Shown here: positions 58,860-64,000 of the stretch, piece by piece | Position numbering within the stretch: position 1 is the stretch's first letter | How the letters are laid out: each line of letters opens with the position of its first letter | Assembly: GCF_030812885.1 (NCBI RefSeq) | Contig: NZ_JAUSTO010000007.1 | Coordinates: 1 to 64,000, forward strand | Length of the DNA stretch: 64,000 nucleotides | Source: Moryella indoligenes | Lineage (GTDB): Bacteria; Bacillota; Clostridia; Lachnospirales; Lachnospiraceae | Direction: 5' to 3' | Position numbers and translations under genes: made by a program | The notes under the pieces: model-generated | The model's input: only the letters and a program-made list of their open reading frames with translations | Told to the model about the DNA's origin: nothing | Database searches by the model: none

Positions 58860-59741
58860 ATGCAGCTGATGATGGAGTATCTTAGGGCGATGCTCGGGAT
58901 GGCGCCGAGAATCACGCTGACGGGTGTGATTGAGATTGCGCTGATCGCCTGGATGGCATATGAATTTTTAAACTGGATCAGAGATACAAAGGCGTGGATC
59001 CTTCTGCGCGGTCTGATCTTTATCTTTGCTTTTGTGATTTTCTGCGTGATTCTGCATCTGGACACGATACTCTGGATACTGGGGCGGGTCGCAACCATCG
59101 CTGTGACGGCGCTGATCATCGTCTTTCAGCCGGAGCTCAGAAAGGCGCTGGAACAGCTTGGCAGCAGAAATTTTCTCACCTCCTTCAATAAAATGATTGC
59201 GGATGATGCAGATGCCTCGCAGTTTTCTGAACATACCATTAATGAGCTGGTGAAGGCCTCCTATGAGTTGGGGCGCGCGAAGACAGGTGCGCTGATGGTG
59301 ATAGAGCAGGAGATTTCTCTGGGGGACATCGTCAGAACCGGAATTGATATCAACGGCATTGTCTCCAGTCAGCTGCTCATCAATATTTTTGAGCACAACA
59401 CGCCTCTGCATGACGGAGCGGTGATTATCCGGGGCAATACGATTGCTTCGGCGACCTGTTATCTGCCGCTCTCGGACAATCTGTCCATCTCAAAGGAACT
59501 CGGCACACGTCACCGCGCAGCCATCGGAATCAGCGAGACGACAGACTCGGTCACGATTGTGGTTTCTGAGGAGACAGGCAAGGTATCAGTGGCCCGCAAT
59601 GGAAGGCTGACGGTGATCCGTGACGCAGATACGCTACGCGGCATTCTGCAGGGACTGACAGCAGAGCAGGAGCCTCAGAGGCGTTTTGGCTTCAGCTTTC
59701 TGAGAGGGAAGGGGAAGAATGAAAGAAAGAGTGGTCAATAA
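58860..59741 (+). CDS. cdaA: Diadenylate cyclase CdaA
   Basis: 293 residues from the ATG at 58860 (a GTG at 58857 is possible). It makes c-di-AMP from two ATP. Three N-terminal membrane helices are followed by the DAC domain with LHDGAVII (the DGA motif) and GTRHRAAIG (the RHR motif), both intact. c-di-AMP controls K+ uptake, osmotic balance and cell-wall homeostasis in Bacillota. cdaR overlaps by 23 bp. Confidence 0.96.
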   Translation: MQLMMEYLRAMLGMAPRITLTGVIEIALIAWMAYEFLNWIRDTKAWILLRGLIFIFAFVIFCVILHLDTILWILGRVATIAVTALIIVFQPELRKALEQLGSRNFLTSFNKMIADDADASQFSEHTINELVKASYELGRAKTGALMVIEQEISLGDIVRTGIDINGIVSSQLLINIFEHNTPLHDGAVIIRGNTIASATCYLPLSDNLSISKELGTRHRAAIGISETTDSVTIVVSEETGKVSVARNGRLTVIRDADTLRGILQGLTAEQEPQRRFGFSFLRGKGKNERKSGQ

Positions 59742-61167
59742 TCTGAGTCTGAAGCTCCTTTCGGTAGGATTGGCCTTTATTATCTGGCTGGCTGTCGTCA
59801 ATATCTCAAATCCGGAGGTAACGAGAACCAAGACGGTCAGTCTGAATGTTGTAAACGGAGATGTCCTGAGCAATGCAGGCAAGGCCTACGAGGTGCAGAA
59901 TGGTGAGACAGTAGTGGTGAGCTATCAGGTGAGAACCAGAGACGCCTATCGTATCACCGCGGATGATTTTCGCGCGAGCATCGATCTGCGCGATCTCTAT
60001 GCGGTGACCGGCTCTGTTCCGGTCACGGTAGAGGTCATGAGGAACAAGGAGCTGATCAGCGGCACACCGACTGCACGGCCGGGGGTGGTTCGGGTTCTCA
60101 CGGAGGATATCCAGAATAAGAGCTTCTCGCTCACAACCGCAACCGACGGGACTCCGGCGGATGGCTTCGAGGTGGGAAGTATGACACTCACGCCTGCGAC
60201 AGTTATGGTCAGCGGCCCAGTGTCACAGGTCGGCAGGATCAGCTCGGCAGGTGTCCGGGTCAGTGTTGAGGGTATCTCGGACGATCAAATGGGCCATGCA
60301 GATGTCACCTATTATGACGCAAATGGAAATGAGATTTCCTTTGCGGAGGGGGAGATCTCCGTAGAGCCGAAGGAGATCTATTATGACATTGACATGCTTC
60401 GGGGAAAGAGCCTGCCGCTCAGCTTTACAGTGAGCGGAGAGGCTGCGGAGGGCTTTCGTCTCAGTGGGACAGAGTGTAGTGTGAAGTCCGTGGCTGTTGT
60501 AGGAGAGCACAGTCTGCTGGAGAATCTCACAGAGCTGAAGGTGTCCGGCCCCATGCTCAGCATTGAGGGGGCCAGGGAAGACAAGGATGTGACGCTGGAT
60601 TTGAATCATTTCCTTCCGGATGGCGTAACAGTCAGCGGCAATCCTATCATCGTGGTGACGCTGAAGGTGGAGGCTCTGAACACAAAGGCGTTTCAGCTCT
60701 CGCTCGCCAGCGGGATCGATACGCGGGGCAAAAGGGAGGATTATGTATATCAGCTGACGCCGGATCTGCTCTCTGTGGAGCTGAGTGGTCTTCCGGAGGA
60801 ACTGGCAGAGGTAGACGCAGCGGATTTAAAGGCGTATATTGACCTTACAGGCTTTGGTGTTGGGCTTCATGCGGGTGAGCTGAGGCTCACCGCGCCGGAG
60901 GGAACGACAGTCGCATCTGTCACACCCTTTACCGTGGTAGTCAGTCCGGAAAATGAGGGGCCCGGTGCACAGGCTGTAACGACGAGAGCAGCGGAGGAGA
61001 CGCAGGATGAGAGCTCACAGAAGGAAACTGTGGGACCCGCAGATGAGAGCGCCGGGGAGACTCCGCATGGTGAGGCTGAATCGGAGGCCGCCACTGCCGG
61101 AAAGGATCATACAGCTGCTGCGTCAGAAGTGGGCGAGAGCAGTAAAACCAAGGCAAATCAGCAGTGA
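59719..61167 (+). CDS. cdaR: CdaA regulatory protein (YbbR domains)
   Basis: 482 residues. One N-terminal membrane helix (LKLLSVGLAFIIWLAVVN) anchors about four extracellular YbbR repeats (NPEVTRTKTVSLNVVNGD; PATVMVSGPVSQV; SVAVVGEHSLLENL). The last 75 residues are a disordered Glu/Ser/Thr/Ala tail, unusual in length. It regulates CdaA from outside the membrane. It overlaps cdaA by 23 bp. Confidence 0.9.
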   Translation: MKERVVNNLSLKLLSVGLAFIIWLAVVNISNPEVTRTKTVSLNVVNGDVLSNAGKAYEVQNGETVVVSYQVRTRDAYRITADDFRASIDLRDLYAVTGSVPVTVEVMRNKELISGTPTARPGVVRVLTEDIQNKSFSLTTATDGTPADGFEVGSMTLTPATVMVSGPVSQVGRISSAGVRVSVEGISDDQMGHADVTYYDANGNEISFAEGEISVEPKEIYYDIDMLRGKSLPLSFTVSGEAAEGFRLSGTECSVKSVAVVGEHSLLENLTELKVSGPMLSIEGAREDKDVTLDLNHFLPDGVTVSGNPIIVVTLKVEALNTKAFQLSLASGIDTRGKREDYVYQLTPDLLSVELSGLPEELAEVDAADLKAYIDLTGFGVGLHAGELRLTAPEGTTVASVTPFTVVVSPENEGPGAQAVTTRAAEETQDESSQKETVGPADESAGETPHGEAESEAATAGKDHTAAASEVGESSKTKANQQ

Positions 61168-61197
61168 AAATCGATTGCAGAACAGGGGAGGAGAGCT

Positions 61198-61467
61198 ATG
61201 GTCAGTCAGAAGGTTACGGTGCATAATCCCAGTGGACTTCATCTGAGACCGGCAGGAAATCTGTGCAAGGAGGCTCTGAAGTACAAGTGCAGAGTGGAGC
61301 TTCTGTTTCAGGGGAACGAGGCAAATGCGAAGAGCGTATTGAGTGTACTCGGAGCCTGTGTGAAGTGCGGGGATGAGATCGAGTACCGCTGCACGGGAGA
61401 GGATGAGGATGCTGCGCTCGCAGCGATGGTTGCCCTGACGGAGAGAGGCTTCGGAGAGGCAGAGTGA
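61198..61467 (+). CDS. HPr-family phosphocarrier
   Basis: 89 residues. His15 in HNPSGLHLRPAG is the phosphorylation site and Ser46 in NAKSVLSVLGA the HPr-kinase site; both are kept, so it could serve as PTS HPr or as a Crh-like paralogue. GGGGAGGAG precedes the ATG. It is 30 bp downstream of cdaR, an unusual place for ptsH, which normally neighbours ptsI. Confidence 0.88.
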   Translation: MVSQKVTVHNPSGLHLRPAGNLCKEALKYKCRVELLFQGNEANAKSVLSVLGACVKCGDEIEYRCTGEDEDAALAAMVALTERGFGEAE

Positions 61468-61471
61468 GCGT

Positions 61472-62752
61472 ATGCCAGTTTATCTCATATCGTATCTTTC
61501 CAGTTTTCTGTTTGCCCGGATAGCGCAGTATGCTTTATCCGGGTTTGTTTTAATCTTTGCTGCTCTGGTGCTCTTTCTCTCAGATATGCGGAGAGGGGGC
61601 ACGCCGCTGCATCTGAGAGCGCTCTATTCTCTGGGTTTTGTCGGCGGTCAGGGGATATCCTGTCTGAAGCTATCAAAATTGCAGACCAGCTGGGAGTGGC
61701 AGACCTGGGCAGCGCTCTTTCTCGCCTATACCGTGTTCTGGTTGGCCTTTGAGCTGTGCAGGCTCAACGCGGGACATGCAGCAATCAGGCAGCGGGGACG
61801 GAGAAGCAGATCTCTGAACAGCGGGAGACTCTTTCTTGCGATTGTCGGCATCACCCTCATCTCATGGATTGCGTTTTTGCTGGAGGTCCGTCTGCTGGGC
61901 TATGCTCCGCTCCTTGTGCGCGGCGTGCCCCATGCCTATTCATATTTTCATGTGAGCGGAGTGCACTACTTCACTGTATCCTGTGTGCTTGTGCCATCCC
62001 TCGCCGTGCTGTGGTTTGAGACGGAGCGGGAGCTCAGCCAGCGAAGAACACTGGGCGTGCTGCTCTGTGTTGTCTGCTCCTTTCTCATACCTCTGCTCTG
62101 TGTGTCGAGATTTCAGCTGATCCTTGCCGCGGTGACCGCGGCCTTCACGCTGCTCACACTGGAGCGGGGACAGATTCCGCTCTGGATTGCGCTGCCGGCA
62201 GGGCTCACACTGCTTCTTCTGTATGTGCTGCTCACGCTTGCGCGGAGCCATAGCGTCAGTTATTTGAACGATATCTTTGAGATGAAGCGGTCTCTTCCCA
62301 TTTTTCTGAGTCAGCCCTATATTTATATTGCAAATAACTATGACAATCTGAACTGCCTCATCCGGGATTTGCCTGCACATACGCTTGGTCTGCGCGTGCT
62401 TTTTCCGCTCTGGGCGCTGACGGGACTCAAGTTCGTGTTTCCGTCTCTTGCGAGCTTTCCGCTGTACGTGACGAAGACGGAGCTCACGACAGTCACTCTT
62501 TTTTATGACGCGTGGTACGATTTCGGCATGCTGGGTATCGTCGTGTTTGCTGCACTGCTGGGGATACTGTCCTTTTATCTGGAGGAGAGACTTTTACAGG
62601 AGCATCACCCGCTTTTTTCCGTCTTCTATGCGCAGTTTGCTCTCTATATGGCACTTTCCTTTTTTACAACCTGGTTTTCCAATCCGGCGACCTGGTTTTA
62701 CTTTATCGAGACTGCAGCGGTCTATCTCTTTGTGCGCGGCAGAAGGCGCTGA
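61472..62752 (+). CDS. O-antigen/oligosaccharide polymerase-like membrane protein
   Basis: 426 residues, about ten to twelve membrane helices and a large loop in the second half (DIFEMKRSLPIFLSQPYIYI, then ANNYDNLNCLIRDLP). Organisation and loop are those of Wzy-type oligosaccharide repeat-unit polymerases of surface polysaccharides. No glycosyltransferases are visible, so the pathway is unknown. It starts 5 bp after the HPr gene. Confidence 0.7.
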   Translation: MPVYLISYLSSFLFARIAQYALSGFVLIFAALVLFLSDMRRGGTPLHLRALYSLGFVGGQGISCLKLSKLQTSWEWQTWAALFLAYTVFWLAFELCRLNAGHAAIRQRGRRSRSLNSGRLFLAIVGITLISWIAFLLEVRLLGYAPLLVRGVPHAYSYFHVSGVHYFTVSCVLVPSLAVLWFETERELSQRRTLGVLLCVVCSFLIPLLCVSRFQLILAAVTAAFTLLTLERGQIPLWIALPAGLTLLLLYVLLTLARSHSVSYLNDIFEMKRSLPIFLSQPYIYIANNYDNLNCLIRDLPAHTLGLRVLFPLWALTGLKFVFPSLASFPLYVTKTELTTVTLFYDAWYDFGMLGIVVFAALLGILSFYLEERLLQEHHPLFSVFYAQFALYMALSFFTTWFSNPATWFYFIETAAVYLFVRGRRR

Positions 62753-62779
62753 GACCGGGGGTTCCGGAAGGGAGATTTT

Positions 62780-64000
62780 ATGAGTTATATTTCTGAATCG
62801 ATGTGTCAGCTCCTTCAGAGCAATTCCGTGATACGAGAGATGTTTGAGGAGGGCAATCGCCTCGCGGTGGAATACGGGAGAGAGCAGGTGTACGACTACA
62901 GCCTGGGCAACCCGAATGTACCGGCGCCGGAGGCGGTGAGGTATGCGGCGGAGGAGATACTGGAGCATGAGGATCCCCGCCTGATACACGGCTATATGAG
63001 CAATGCAGGATTTCCGGAGGTGCGAAGAGCCGTGGCGGAGTCTCTGAATGAGCGCTTTCAGACTGCATATACAGAAAAGCAGCTCATTATGACAGCTGGC
63101 GCGGCGGCGGGGCTCAACATCTTGCTGAAGGCGATTCTGAACCCCGGGGATGAGGTGATTGTATTTGCCCCCTTTTTCTCGGAATACAGGAATTATGTCG
63201 GGAACTACGGGGGAAAGCTTGTAGTGGTGCCGGCGGATACGGAGAGCTTTCAGCCGGATCTCGCGGCGTTCTCCGGAGCGCTTAGTGCACGCACAAAGGC
63301 GGTTCTCATCAATACACCGAACAATCCCGCAGGGGTTGTGTACACGGCAGAGACGCTGCGGCGCCTGAATGCACTTATAGAAGAGGGGGAGCGTCGCTTT
63401 CGCAGCGTGATTCTTACCATTTCGGACGAGCCATACCGCGAGCTGGTCTACGACGGCGCAGAGGTCCCCTGGGTTCCCGCGCTCATTCCTCACGCGGTCG
63501 TTGTGTACTCCTACTCAAAGTCTCTGTCACTTCCGGGGGAGCGTATCGGCTGGCTCCTCGTGCCGGATACGGTACCGGAGGCAGAGGCACTCGCGGAGGC
63601 TGCGACTGTCGCAAACAGAATCTGCGGCTTTGTCAATGCGCCCTCGCTGATACAGAGAGTGCTGATGCGCTGTCTGCATGAGCGCGCGGATGTCGCAGCC
63701 TACGACAGAAACAGGAAACTGCTTTACGGAGTCATGTCGGAGCTCGGCTTTTACTGTGTGCCTCCGCAGGGCGCCTTCTATCTGTTGGTGAAGGCGCCGG
63801 ATGGAGATGACAGGAACTTTGCAGCGCTCTGTAAGAAATATCATGTGCTCGTGGTGCCCTGCAGCTCCTTTGCCTGTCCCGGCTATGTGCGCATGGCGTA
63901 CTGTGTGTCTCACAGGATGATAGAGTGCTCGCTTCCGGCCCTGCGGGCCATTGCGGAAGAGTGTTTCGGGAGCGCGCTCAGAGCTTCCAGATCTTCTTCT
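62780..64000 (+). CDS. PLP-dependent aminotransferase (class I/II), 3' end not seen
   Basis: At least 407 residues; the frame is still open at the window edge. Fold-type I aminotransferase: MTAGAAAGLNILLKAIL (cofactor phosphate), NTPNNPAGVVY, ISDEPYREL with the PLP-ring Asp, YSYSKSLSLPGERIGW with the Schiff-base Lys, and a C-terminal Arg in YVRMAYCVS. AAGGGAG precedes the ATG. It resembles aspartate/aromatic aminotransferases; the substrate is unknown. It follows the polymerase-like gene by 27 bp. Confidence 0.88.
   Translation, partial: MSYISESMCQLLQSNSVIREMFEEGNRLAVEYGREQVYDYSLGNPNVPAPEAVRYAAEEILEHEDPRLIHGYMSNAGFPEVRRAVAESLNERFQTAYTEKQLIMTAGAAAGLNILLKAILNPGDEVIVFAPFFSEYRNYVGNYGGKLVVVPADTESFQPDLAAFSGALSARTKAVLINTPNNPAGVVYTAETLRRLNALIEEGERRFRSVILTISDEPYRELVYDGAEVPWVPALIPHAVVVYSYSKSLSLPGERIGWLLVPDTVPEAEALAEAATVANRICGFVNAPSLIQRVLMRCLHERADVAAYDRNRKLLYGVMSELGFYCVPPQGAFYLLVKAPDGDDRNFAALCKKYHVLVVPCSSFACPGYVRMAYCVSHRMIECSLPALRAIAEECFGSALRASRSSS

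Overview
The window looks like a chromosome segment of a moderately G+C-rich Clostridia (Bacillota), most likely Lachnospiraceae. The evidence is CodY, FabK in the fatty-acid cluster, CdaA-CdaR, a CIRCE-like element before groESL, an LPXTG surface protein, AGGAGG-type ribosome binding sites, and TTGxxx/TATAAT promoters. The species cannot be named from the sequence alone. Almost all of the window is coding.

Layout. 1-1.4 kb is an A+T-rich scar: fragments of an IS3-family transposase and a phage/plasmid primase, plus a small orphan gene. 1.4-6.2 kb has a secreted DUF5722 glycosidase-like protein, rnr-smpB and a lipoprotein. 6.3-14.7 kb is an A+T-rich genomic island between that lipoprotein and the tmRNA gene (ssrA, minus strand). 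It holds a decapitated large serine recombinase and a six-gene minus-strand defence operon: vsr, a small HTH gene, a cytosine methyltransferase, a PmeII-like restriction enzyme, and a Hachiman pair hamA-hamB. Two unknown genes and a frameshifted phage holin follow. 15.3-24 kb has a malic enzyme and the fatty-acid operon fabH-acpP-fabK-fabD-fabG-fabF-fabZ ending in a fused accD-accA gene; accB and accC are absent. 24-29.6 kb has a second lipoprotein, glnS, a radical SAM protein, a YtxH-like protein, an M15 peptidase and the tail of a CoA-transferase. 29.7-39.2 kb is housekeeping: groES-groEL, a 56-bp tandem repeat running into the rqcH-like gene, topA, codY, rpsB, tsf. 39.4-43.6 kb is a 1383-residue LPXTG surface protein. 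43.9-57.2 kb has an iron alcohol dehydrogenase, bcp, yaaA, a CPBP protease, a 36-residue membrane peptide, an SPFH/zinc-ribbon protein, an AEC transporter, a PRTase-like protein, a split methionine synthase, a formate/nitrite channel, upp and an alanine symporter. 57.4-64 kb is the c-di-AMP locus (two membrane proteins, cdaA, cdaR) followed by an HPr-like protein, a polysaccharide polymerase-like protein and an aminotransferase cut by the window edge.

How the parts fit. smpB, ssrA, rnr and the RqcH homologue together cover stalled-ribosome rescue and RNA clean-up. The fab operon has one clear promoter with a perfect palindrome beside it and would make acyl-ACP, but it needs biotin carboxylase and BCCP from elsewhere. 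The island combines restriction-modification with mismatch repair of deaminated methylcytosine and a nuclease-helicase (Hachiman) defence system, in tightly packed or overlapping genes that look co-transcribed. No wholly new system is evident. The most interesting items are the RM-Vsr-Hachiman operon beside ssrA, the accDA fusion lacking accBC, the unknown membrane partners of CdaA, and the repeats at the groEL/rqcH junction.
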